Both the position numbers and the translations under genes were made by a program. This document shows positions 1-5,018 of a stretch of 7,154 nt of DNA, in pieces; position 1 is the first letter of the stretch, and every line of letters starts with the position of its first letter. Under the pieces are notes generated by a model. It did not search any database and had not been told where the DNA came from. It worked only from the letters and a program-made list of their open reading frames with translations. Origin of the DNA: an uncultured archaeon (GTDB lineage: Archaea; Thermoproteota; Nitrososphaeria; Nitrososphaerales; Nitrosopumilaceae); assembly GCA_937896495.1 (NCBI GenBank), contig CALBNQ010000217.1, forward strand, positions 1-7,154, written 5' to 3'.

Positions 1-12
1 ATTAATGTAAAA

Positions 13-610
13 TCACCAATTCACATTATGATTCACAACAAGTGAAATTTCAGGGTACTGTAATTCATTGGAGTAACTCATTTGGGAAACTATTTCACTA
101 GAGTATTTCCATGCAATTAAAGGAGTTTCTGTATCATCAAGTTTGTCTAGTCCTGAGACATTCAATGTTTGGAGTGTTAATTTTGGCTCATTTACTGCTC
201 GCTGCAAAAAGCAACTTTTGTTTGATACTGCACGAGTCAGGAATACCCATTGGTATCATAAAAGGTATGTTTGGCACATTGCACATATTATGAATATTGA
301 GAGATTTTTTGAGATTTCTGTACTGTGTTTTTTTGAGTTGTTTTGCAAAGTATTGTACTGATTCATACTCATTTACAAACTCCTCAAGGGCAGATATGGG
401 GTGGTTTTTTCAAAGACCCCTGCACGCATTAGAGTTGTAATGGTTTGCTGAATGTATTTTCCTTTGGTATCATTTTTTTTGAATCTCTCTGTTTGTAAAT
501 ACAGTACCTTTTTTGAACATAGAGCCAATTATGTGAATTGTCTTTTGTTTTGCTGGAAATTCATTAGGATCAAAATCCCTCGTTACTAAATAGTTGTAAG
601 CTTGGGACAT
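13..610 (-). pseudogene. Frameshifted remnant of a roughly 200-codon gene, product unknown
   Basis: Protein-like sequence continues along the minus strand but changes frame. Piece 1 runs from an ATG at 610 for 46 codons (MSQAYNYLVTRD...) to a TGA at 472-470, just after a run of eight A (480-473 read on the minus strand). With seven A the reading continues as NDTKGKYIQQTITTLMRAGVFEK. A second change near 408-400, at a run of C, leads to ALEEFVNEYESVQYFAKQLK, which continues to a TGA at 190-188. A third change between about 255 and 190 leads to a last piece (AVNEPKLTLQTLNVSG...) ending in TGA at 15-13. Joined, this would be about 200 residues. The first part, with MFKKGTVFTNREIQKK followed by YIQQTITTLMRAGVFE, resembles a helix-turn-helix or winged-helix fold, but that is inference and no family was recognised. 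The first two changes fall at homopolymers, so sequencing error is a real alternative to decay. A TATA box is correctly placed upstream. Confidence 0.6.
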
Positions 611-629
611 ATCCTAACTCGTCTCACGT

Positions 630-638
630 ATTAATAAA
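630..638 (-). promoter_or_regulatory. TATA box for the broken gene at 13-610
   Basis: TTTATTAAT on the minus strand is centred about 24-26 nt before the ATG at 610. This is the spacing expected when an archaeal transcript starts at or very near its start codon. The flank upstream continues AT-rich (TTTTAA). That a good box precedes the first piece supports the view that a functional gene once stood here, or still does if the frame changes are sequencing errors. Confidence 0.5.
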
Positions 639-650
639 TTAAAATCCGAA

Positions 651-669
651 TTGCAGGACTTTACTGCAA
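651..669. promoter_or_regulatory. Inverted repeat TTGCAG-N7-CTGCAA, possible operator
   Basis: Two perfect 6-nt half-sites are separated by 7 nt. The dyad lies 12 nt upstream of the minus-strand TATA box (630-638), in the intergenic region shared with the divergent gene at 809. The position would suit an activator or repressor acting on the minus-strand promoter. Short dyads arise by chance in AT-rich DNA, so this is only suggestive. Confidence 0.3.
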
Positions 670-767
670 AACGGTCTATTCTATAACAAAATAGTTCTAA
701 AATGTCACAGTAACTATCTTTATGATTACTTTTAGAGAATATTATTTTGATTTTTAGCAGAATTTAA

Positions 768-775
768 TTTATAAC
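768..775 (+). promoter_or_regulatory. TATA box for the Cys-rich small protein gene
   Basis: TTTATAAC matches the archaeal TATA consensus well. A start of transcription about 26 nt downstream would fall near 797-798, giving a leader of roughly 11 nt before the ATG at 809. No Shine-Dalgarno sequence is visible in that short leader. Confidence 0.5.
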
Positions 776-808
776 ATTTTAACAATCAATTTTCAAAATT
801 TTAACTAT

Positions 809-1114
809 ATGGGAATAATTACAAAGATGATGGTTACAAAATCAGGTGTTTTAGGATTAATTATTGGTTTGGTTGTAGTTTTTACTGCAATATCTCTTGC
901 AGGTAGTACTGAATCATCTAATGAAATATCAAATATTTCAAAAGACAATGAAAACAGTTCAAGTCAAAATGAAATTCCCAAAAACTGTTCTGTTTGGTAT
1001 GATGGATGTAACACATGTAAAATTAATCCTGAAAATCCTGAAATAATGATGTGTACTGAAATGACATGCTCAGATTATGGTGAATCAATTTGCACTGAAT
1101 TTGATTCTCCATAG
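809..1114 (+). CDS. Small membrane-anchored or secreted protein with a six-cysteine tail
   Basis: This 101-residue protein begins with a short basic stretch and a hydrophobic segment at about residues 13-31 (GVLGLIIGLVVVFTAISLA). That segment is either an uncleaved signal anchor or a signal peptide cut near SLA-GS. A Ser/Asn/Glu-rich linker (32-58) follows, then a compact C-terminal domain with cysteines at 60, 67, 70, 82, 87 and 95. The first three lie in NCSVWYDGCNTC and the next two in MCTEMTC. Six cysteines in 36 residues outside the membrane suggest three disulfides or a metal site; this is inference. The protein is probably exposed on the outer face of the cytoplasmic membrane. The family was not recognised. 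ATGs at codons 7 and 8 are alternative starts and would leave the anchor intact. The TATA box at 768-775 favours the ATG at 809. The gene stands alone, divergent from the broken gene at 13-610. Confidence 0.75.
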   Translation: MGIITKMMVTKSGVLGLIIGLVVVFTAISLAGSTESSNEISNISKDNENSSSQNEIPKNCSVWYDGCNTCKINPENPEIMMCTEMTCSDYGESICTEFDSP

Positions 1115-1361
1115 AATTATCTTATTTCAAAAATGATTTTTTTGTATAAATCATGTCCTGAAAGAATGACGTCTCGTACGCACTTTTCTCTCAAAACATA
1201 TCGTTCTAGATTATCTACTACTATTTAGATCGCTCGGTCACATTGTTCTTAGAGTTTAAAACAAACAATTTTTTCATAAAGAATTTGTTATTTTATTTAC
1301 CATCTAAATCAATTTTTTCTTAGTTTTTTTATTTTATGAAAATTTTAAAATCCATAATGTA
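1115..1361. other. Intergenic stretch without a supportable gene
   Basis: Between two convergently facing genes there is no ORF with protein-like composition on either strand. After the T-tract comes a somewhat GC-richer part (about 1165-1250), then very AT-rich DNA with several T-runs. On the plus strand TTTTATTTTATG at about 1327-1338 could act as a TATA box for a transcript beginning near the structured element at 1362. No tRNA or other known RNA was recognised here. Confidence 0.4.
1137..1143 (+). terminator. T7 tract after the Cys-rich protein gene
   Basis: A run of seven T begins 22 nt past the stop codon of the gene ending at 1114, in AT-rich sequence with no convincing hairpin. Archaeal transcription commonly ends at such T-tracts. 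Confidence 0.45.
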
Positions 1362-1432
1362 GCCAAGATTACAAAAGGTCATGATAAAGAGGGGGAACTG
1401 CAGTAATCCGGAATATCATGGTAATCTCTGGC
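1362..1432. ncRNA. Strongly paired 71-nt element, possible small RNA or mRNA 3' end structure
   Basis: The ends form an outer stem: GCCAAGATTAC (1362-1372) pairs with GTAATCTCTGGC (1421-1432), giving 11 pairs with one bulged C at 1428. Directly inside it, CATGATA (1380-1386) pairs perfectly with TATCATG (1414-1420). The two right-hand arms are contiguous, while the left side carries a 7-nt insert (AAAAGGT, 1373-1379). The inner 27 nt contain the palindrome ACTGCAGT (1397-1404). Together this is 18 base pairs in 71 nt. The strand is unresolved. On the plus strand a TATA-like stretch lies about 25-35 nt upstream. On the minus strand the element begins 7 nt after the stop codon of the TPR gene, and ACA (1360-1358) follows the stem after one nucleotide, as in archaeal H/ACA guides. 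No tRNA features (T-arm TTC motif, anticodon arm) are present. A small palindromic mobile remnant is another possibility. Confidence 0.45.
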
Positions 1433-1439
1433 ACTAATT

Positions 1440-1793
1440 TTACTCTTCAAGTGATTTAGATTTTGAAATAAATTCTTTTGCTTCTTTGTGCTGTCCAATT
1501 TTTTTTAAAATTCCTGCTTTTCTCAAATATGCCTCAGATGATTTTGAATTCATATTAATTGCCCAATCATAGCATTTGAGAGCAATTTCCAAATCTTCTA
1601 ATTTTTCAATACATTTTCCTTTATTGATTAATGCCATTGCAATATTTTTCCCATGCATTTTTTTATCTAAAATTACTTTATCAAAACATTCAATGGCTTC
1701 CAAAAATGATTCTTTTTCATACAAATCATTTCCTTGCTCAAACCAATCTTTACCTGATTTTCTCTTTCCAAATAATTTCACAATAAAAGTCAT
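1440..1793 (-). CDS. Small tetratricopeptide-repeat (TPR) protein
   Basis: The 117-residue protein is almost entirely three TPR units, at roughly residues 15-48 (KDWFEQGNDLYEKESFLEAIECFDKV...), 49-82 (AMALINKGKCIEKLEDLEIALKCYDWAI) and 83-116 (SEAYLRKAGILKKIGQHKEAKEF). Each shows the usual pattern of small residues at helix contacts, ending in an A.xxF/Y-type second helix. A short basic N-terminus (VKLFGKRKSGKDW) precedes them. There is no signal peptide or membrane segment, so it should be cytoplasmic. TPR stacks bind other proteins; no enzyme domain is attached and the partner cannot be told. The ATG at 1793 is the natural start, and only a weak TATA-like stretch (about 1811-1822) lies upstream. 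The gene is divergent from the one at 1927, and its stop is 7 nt from the structured element at 1362-1432, which may form its transcript end. Confidence 0.85.
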   Translation of the reverse strand: MTFIVKLFGKRKSGKDWFEQGNDLYEKESFLEAIECFDKVILDKKMHGKNIAMALINKGKCIEKLEDLEIALKCYDWAINMNSKSSEAYLRKAGILKKIGQHKEAKEFISKSKSLEE

Positions 1794-1926
1794 AATATCA
1801 TTTAGTTAATTTACTTTAATTGAATAATCCTAGGTAATAAGGGCAAATTTTGATTCATTTCAAATTATTGGATTAATTGTTTTTCAGTAGATATTGTTTT
1901 TATAACTATTAGATAATTTGAAGAAT
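1794..1926. other. Divergent promoter region between the TPR gene and the 115-residue protein gene
   Basis: This 133-nt AT-rich gap separates two genes read outward. The plus-strand gene has a clear TATA box, described separately. For the minus-strand TPR gene only weaker candidates exist, such as CAATTAAAG at about 1822-1814. No strong dyad common to both was found. Confidence 0.4.
1897..1905 (+). promoter_or_regulatory. TATA box for the 115-residue protein gene
   Basis: TTTTTATAA is centred about 26 nt before the ATG at 1927, so transcription would begin at or next to that ATG. This leaderless arrangement is the main reason for preferring the ATG at 1927 over the in-frame TTG at 1918. Confidence 0.55.
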
Positions 1927-2274
1927 ATGCAGTATTTTCAGGCACTAAAGAAAGGTCAAAAAAGAGTAGCAGTAGCAAGAGAGTATCTGAACAAATTAAC
2001 TGACGGAAAAGCGATGCCTGCATTGGCATTAACTGATAATAAAACAGACATTTGGGAACCTGTGGGAGAAGAAAATCTATATGCATTTGTAGATGAATCT
2101 GCAGGATTTGTGTTAACTGATAATAGCGGATACATTTTGGCATTAGTTGACAAAAATGGTTCATCAAAAACTATTGTTCAAGGAGTCAGCATGCAACAAA
2201 AAGAAAAATTGGAGAAAATATTTCAAACAGACAATATCCAAAAATTTGAAGGTAAAGTTATTCTTCCAGTTTAG
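1927..2274 (+). CDS. Conserved-looking small soluble protein of unknown function
   Basis: The 115-residue product (MQYFQALKKGQKRVAVAREY...) was not recognised. Residues 1-25 look like a basic helix, the middle (about 33-80) like alternating strands and turns (LYAFVDESAGFVLTDNSGYILALVDKNG), and residues 88-108 like a second helix (MQQKEKLEKIFQ). No signal peptide, membrane segment or cysteine is present, so it should be cytoplasmic. The motif Leu-Thr-Asp occurs three times (residues 24-26, 35-37, 63-65), and two copies share an identical 13-nt stretch. The ATG at 1927 is chosen from the TATA spacing; a TTG three codons upstream is possible. The ornithine cyclodeaminase gene follows on the same strand after 51 nt, so read-through is possible, but nothing in the protein links it to amino-acid metabolism. 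Confidence 0.8.
   Translation: MQYFQALKKGQKRVAVAREYLNKLTDGKAMPALALTDNKTDIWEPVGEENLYAFVDESAGFVLTDNSGYILALVDKNGSSKTIVQGVSMQQKEKLEKIFQTDNIQKFEGKVILPV
2029..2125 (+). repeat. In-frame 13-nt direct repeat TTAACTGATAATA
   Basis: Identical copies lie at 2029-2041 and 2113-2125, 84 nt (28 codons) apart and in the same reading phase, both encoding Leu-Thr-Asp-Asn. A shorter match (TTAACTGA) lies at 1996-2003, also in phase. They sit inside the gene for the 115-residue protein. Confidence 0.6.
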
Positions 2275-2294
2275 CCTCAAAATAAAACGTAAAG

Positions 2295-2304
2295 CTTTAG
2301 TTAT
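2295..2304 (+). promoter_or_regulatory. Weak TATA-like box for the ornithine cyclodeaminase gene
   Basis: CTTTAGTTAT is centred about 26 nt before the ATG at 2326, the spacing of a leaderless archaeal promoter, but its match to the TATA consensus is only moderate. It would give the gene its own promoter in addition to any read-through from the gene ending at 2274. Confidence 0.35.
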
Positions 2305-2317
2305 CTTGGTACCAAGA
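2304..2317. promoter_or_regulatory. Perfect 14-bp palindrome TCTTGGTACCAAGA, candidate operator
   Basis: The sequence is its own reverse complement over all 14 bases. It lies between the TATA-like box and the start codon of the ornithine cyclodeaminase gene, with its end 8 nt before the ATG. A dimeric repressor bound here would block RNA polymerase at the start of transcription. No regulator is identified. Confidence 0.45.
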
Positions 2318-2325
2318 ATAATAAA

Positions 2326-3549
2326 ATGGCCAAGTTTTCACAAGAAATTGAAGTTAAAGGACACATAATTGATTCATCAATTCTAACTAAAATATTTGAT
2401 AAGATAATGGACTTGAAAGGAGAATTTCAGGTAAAAGAAATTGACATAGGAAAAAAGAAAAAAGATCAATCCTATGCGCGTTTAGAAATTACAGGAAAAG
2501 ATCAAACACATTTGAATACCATTTTAAAAATGGTGTACCGAGAAGGTGCTGTATCAAAATCTCAAAAAGAAGTTACATTGAAAAAATCTCCAAAAAATTG
2601 TGTAATGCCTGATAATTTTTACAGTACTACAAATAATCAAACTCAAGTTTTCCACAAAGGAAAATGGATTCAAGTTGAAAATACTATGATGGACAAATGT
2701 ATTGTTCTAAATGGAAATACTGCATATTGTGTCCCAGTAAGAGATGTCAAGAAAGGCGACAATATCATTGTGGGTGAAGAAGGAGTTAAAATCACACCTC
2801 CTGAGCGTCCAAGGGAAGGTGCAAATGTCTTTGAATTTATGAATAGTTCAAGTTCTAGTGAAAGACCAACCCAACATATTGCAAAAAAAGTAGCTGAAGA
2901 TATTTACAATACCAAAAAGAAAGGTGGAAAAATAGTCATTGTTGGAGGTCCTGCAATTGTTCACACAGGAGCTGATGATGCGGTTTCTGAACTAATAAGA
3001 TCCGGATACATAGATGGCGTACTTGCAGGAAATGCACTTGCAGTACACGATATTGAATATGCCACTTTAGGAACTTCTTTGGGAATGAATGTTCATGATG
3101 CAACCCTTGCATACCATGGACATAGAAATCATATGGATACTATTAATGCTGTTTTCAAAGCAGGTTCTATTGCAAATATGGTCAAATCCAAAAAATTGAC
3201 TAAAGGAATTATGTATGAATGTGTAAAAAACAAAGTTCCATTTGTTTTGGCAGGATCTATACGAGATGATGGACCATTACCTGATGTAATTACAGATGTA
3301 GCACAAGCACAAAGAGAATACAAAAAAGTTCTAAAAGATGCAAGTATGGTGATCATGATTTCAACTATGCTTCATTCAATTGCTACAGGTAACATGTTAC
3401 CTGCAACTGTTAAAGTAATTGTAGTGGATATCAGTCAACCAACGGTTACAAAACTAATGGATAGAGGCACATGGCAGGCATTAGGAATTGTATCTGATGT
3501 GGGAGCATTCTTACCAATGGTTGCACAACAAATTAGAAAAAAGAAATAA
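2326..3549 (+). CDS. Archaeal-type ornithine cyclodeaminase (TIGR00300, AgrE/ArgZ C-terminal family)
   Basis: The 407-residue protein is predicted to convert L-ornithine to L-proline and ammonia with bound NAD, in the cytoplasm. Residues 1-90 form the small N-terminal domain once called LOR/SDH (EIEVKGHIIDSSILTKIFDK, then KDQSYARLEI). Residues 91-165 are the conserved linker with NCVMPDNFYSTTNN and an NxTAYCVPV segment. Residues 200-400 are the nucleotide-binding part, with KIVIVGGPAIVHTGADD (202-218), GVLAGNALAVHDIE (231-244), GTSLG and a C-terminal VSDVGAFLP. Length and order fit archaeal members such as the characterised Methanococcus maripaludis enzyme. It lacks the arginine dihydrolase domain that precedes this region in cyanobacterial AgrE/ArgZ, so it should act on ornithine, not arginine. 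The family is unrelated to the mu-crystallin-type cyclodeaminase. In an organism lacking ProA/ProB/ProC this would be the proline route; that absence cannot be seen here. Many databases label the family only as hypothetical or LOR/SDH bifunctional enzyme. Confidence 0.85.
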   Translation: MAKFSQEIEVKGHIIDSSILTKIFDKIMDLKGEFQVKEIDIGKKKKDQSYARLEITGKDQTHLNTILKMVYREGAVSKSQKEVTLKKSPKNCVMPDNFYSTTNNQTQVFHKGKWIQVENTMMDKCIVLNGNTAYCVPVRDVKKGDNIIVGEEGVKITPPERPREGANVFEFMNSSSSSERPTQHIAKKVAEDIYNTKKKGGKIVIVGGPAIVHTGADDAVSELIRSGYIDGVLAGNALAVHDIEYATLGTSLGMNVHDATLAYHGHRNHMDTINAVFKAGSIANMVKSKKLTKGIMYECVKNKVPFVLAGSIRDDGPLPDVITDVAQAQREYKKVLKDASMVIMISTMLHSIATGNMLPATVKVIVVDISQPTVTKLMDRGTWQALGIVSDVGAFLPMVAQQIRKKK

Positions 3550-3554
3550 GATAC

Positions 3555-3587
3555 TTTTTCAATAAATAATTTATCAAATTAAAAAAA
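3555..3587. terminator. Two-way terminator region between convergent genes
   Basis: Only 40 nt separate the stop codons of the cyclodeaminase (plus) and aminotransferase (minus) genes. For the plus strand there is a T5 tract at 3555-3559, 6 nt after the stop. For the minus strand there is a T7 tract (3587-3581), 3 nt after the stop. No strong hairpin is needed in the archaeal mode of termination. Confidence 0.5.
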
Positions 3588-3589
3588 CG

Positions 3590-4948
3590 TTAATTTGGAA
3601 TCTTTAGTTTTTCTTTCATTAACATCAATTCATCTACTGTGTCTTTTTTAAGAGAACCGAAGAATTTTTCAAGCATATCTAAACCAGCTACTACTTTTGG
3701 GGCGTTATTTTGTACAAATTCGGTTCTTTCAGAATGAGTTTTTGGATTTTGTTGTAAATATGCCTCATAAACTTTGGATCCATCATAATCAACATAGGCA
3801 ATTCTTGCACTAAAATCAGTACGTTCTAAAACTAAACTATCTCCCCCCACTATTGCAGTATGATAAGGATGAACAATCAATGCTTCAGATAATTTTTGTG
3901 ATGTTGTAATCTTTGCTTTTTGTAATTCTGGAGCATATGCATTAAAATCTGCAAGTAAGTAAAATGTTGCTTCAGGTTTTGTTGATTTAATCCCGTCAAT
4001 TGCAGTCAATGTATTGTAAGTATATTCACCCATAATTTTATGGATATTTCTTGTAACTTTGAAATATTCATCCATATCTGCACTTATCTCAAAACCTGCA
4101 ACTGCAGCATGTTGGATTGGTGTGGATACTGCAGTATATTCAGTGGCCAAGATTTTTTTAAATTGTGCTTTAAGATCCACTGCGTGTTGTGGAACTATAA
4201 CATATCCTAATCTATACCCCCCTGCAGCGTGAGATTTTGATAATCCATTTGTGACAAATGTTCCTTCAGGGTAGATTTTTCCCATACTAACAAATTTTGA
4301 GAAATCATATGTTGTTTGTGCATAAATCTCATCTGAAATTACAGTGATATCTAATTCTCTACAAACATCTGCAATCTCTTCTAACTCTAATTTGTTATAC
4401 AGCATACCTGTAGGATTGTGTGGATTATTTAGAACAAGGATTTTTTGTCGGTCTTGTAATCGTAATACCAATCGCTTAAGATCATTTGGTGCAATTTTTC
4501 CATTTACACGAGTTGGCAACATATGGTAATTTTTTTTGAGTAATCGTACTTGAGGTAAGTATCCCAACCATGCAGGTGTTGGTAAAATTACTGTTCCATG
4601 TAATATTTCTAAAAGATTAAAAATTAACTCCTTTGTACCAGGACCCACATAGATTCGTTCAGGGGATACATCCATTCCAAAGTAATGTTTATTGTATTTT
4701 GAGATTGCATTTCGTAGTTCAGGGATTCCCGATACTGCAGCATATTGGCCTTTGTTGGCATTTTTGATTAATGCATCTTGAATTAATTTTGGTACGGGAA
4801 ATGGGGATTGACCAAAGGCAAATCCATAAAATCCAAATCTACATTCAGGATGAGTACAATCTGAATGAAATTCTTGCAAAAATGTGTTTAGTCTAAGATT
4901 CTCAGGCATCTCAATATCTTCAACTTGTTGATCAACTACAAATCTCAA
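3590..4948 (-). CDS. PLP-dependent class I/II aminotransferase (fold type I)
   Basis: Transfers an amino group between an amino acid and a 2-oxo acid using pyridoxal phosphate, in the cytoplasm; the substrate is not known. Numbered from the TTG at 4948 (452 residues), visible motifs are GQYAAVSGIPELRNAI (67-82), VGPGTKELIF (101-110), NNPHNPTG (174-181, Asn178 near the PLP ring), ISDEIYA (204-210, Asp206 and Tyr209) and SKSHAAGGYRLGY (237-249, Lys238 forming the Schiff base, Arg246 at the phosphate). ARIAY (381-385) carries the carboxylate-binding Arg382. Nothing catalytic is missing. The N-terminus is unusual (CTHPECRFGFYGF), and about 45 residues follow the usual end of the fold, closing in a helical tail (DMLEKFFGSLKKDTVDELML). 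No in-frame ATG exists before codon 14. The frame stays open upstream to a stop near 5026 and reads IEKAGYEI just before the TTG, so the start is uncertain. The TATA-like box at 4975-4983 favours a start near 4948. Being convergent with the cyclodeaminase gene, it is not co-transcribed with it. Confidence 0.85.
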   Translation of the reverse strand: MRFVVDQQVEDIEMPENLRLNTFLQEFHSDCTHPECRFGFYGFAFGQSPFPVPKLIQDALIKNANKGQYAAVSGIPELRNAISKYNKHYFGMDVSPERIYVGPGTKELIFNLLEILHGTVILPTPAWLGYLPQVRLLKKNYHMLPTRVNGKIAPNDLKRLVLRLQDRQKILVLNNPHNPTGMLYNKLELEEIADVCRELDITVISDEIYAQTTYDFSKFVSMGKIYPEGTFVTNGLSKSHAAGGYRLGYVIVPQHAVDLKAQFKKILATEYTAVSTPIQHAAVAGFEISADMDEYFKVTRNIHKIMGEYTYNTLTAIDGIKSTKPEATFYLLADFNAYAPELQKAKITTSQKLSEALIVHPYHTAIVGGDSLVLERTDFSARIAYVDYDGSKVYEAYLQQNPKTHSERTEFVQNNAPKVVAGLDMLEKFFGSLKKDTVDELMLMKEKLKIPN

Positions 4949-4974
4949 TATTTCATATCCTGCTTTTTCAATTA

Positions 4975-4983
4975 TTACATAAA
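4975..4983 (-). promoter_or_regulatory. TATA-like box for the aminotransferase gene
   Basis: TTTATGTAA on the minus strand is centred near 4979. Transcription would then start about 4953-4956, only a few nucleotides before the TTG at 4948. It supports a separate promoter for the aminotransferase and a start no further upstream than about 4955. Confidence 0.4.
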
Positions 4984-4988
4984 GCGTG

Positions 4989-5007
4989 AAAAAGAAGGTA
5001 TCAAAAA
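4989..5007 (-). terminator. T-tracts after the acyl-CoA synthetase gene
   Basis: Two T5 tracts on the minus strand (5007-5003 and 4993-4989) follow the TGA at 5021-5019, which is itself directly followed by an in-frame TAA. They lie in the 70-nt gap before the aminotransferase gene, upstream of its TATA-like box. Confidence 0.4.
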
Positions 5008-5018
5008 GTAAGATTTTA

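Noticed and set aside
111..361. Two overlapping plus-strand ORFs of 60 and 72 codons
   Set aside because: They lie opposite the broken minus-strand gene, whose segments look far more protein-like. They lack a promoter and their sequences resemble antisense translation.
470..482. Programmed frameshift at the run of eight A
   Set aside because: Two further frame changes downstream are not at slippery A-runs, so decay or sequencing error explains the whole set more simply.
691..717. Inverted repeat ATAGTT-N15-AACTAT upstream of the gene at 809
   Set aside because: It is short, AT-only apart from one base pair per arm and widely spaced, so chance is a sufficient explanation.
1362..1432. A tRNA gene
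   Set aside because: The length is right, but there is no T-arm motif, no anticodon arm and no normal 7-bp acceptor; the pairing forms one long stem.
1576..1809. 77-codon plus-strand ORF
   Set aside because: It is the antisense of the TPR gene, whose repeats are unmistakable.
1865..2167. Minus-strand ORFs of 100 and 65 codons
   Set aside because: They are antisense to the 115-residue protein gene, which has a well-placed TATA box and better composition.
2147..2368. 73-codon plus-strand ORF bridging the two plus-strand genes
   Set aside because: It overlaps both real genes in another frame and is lysine-rich, as expected of shifted AT-rich coding sequence.
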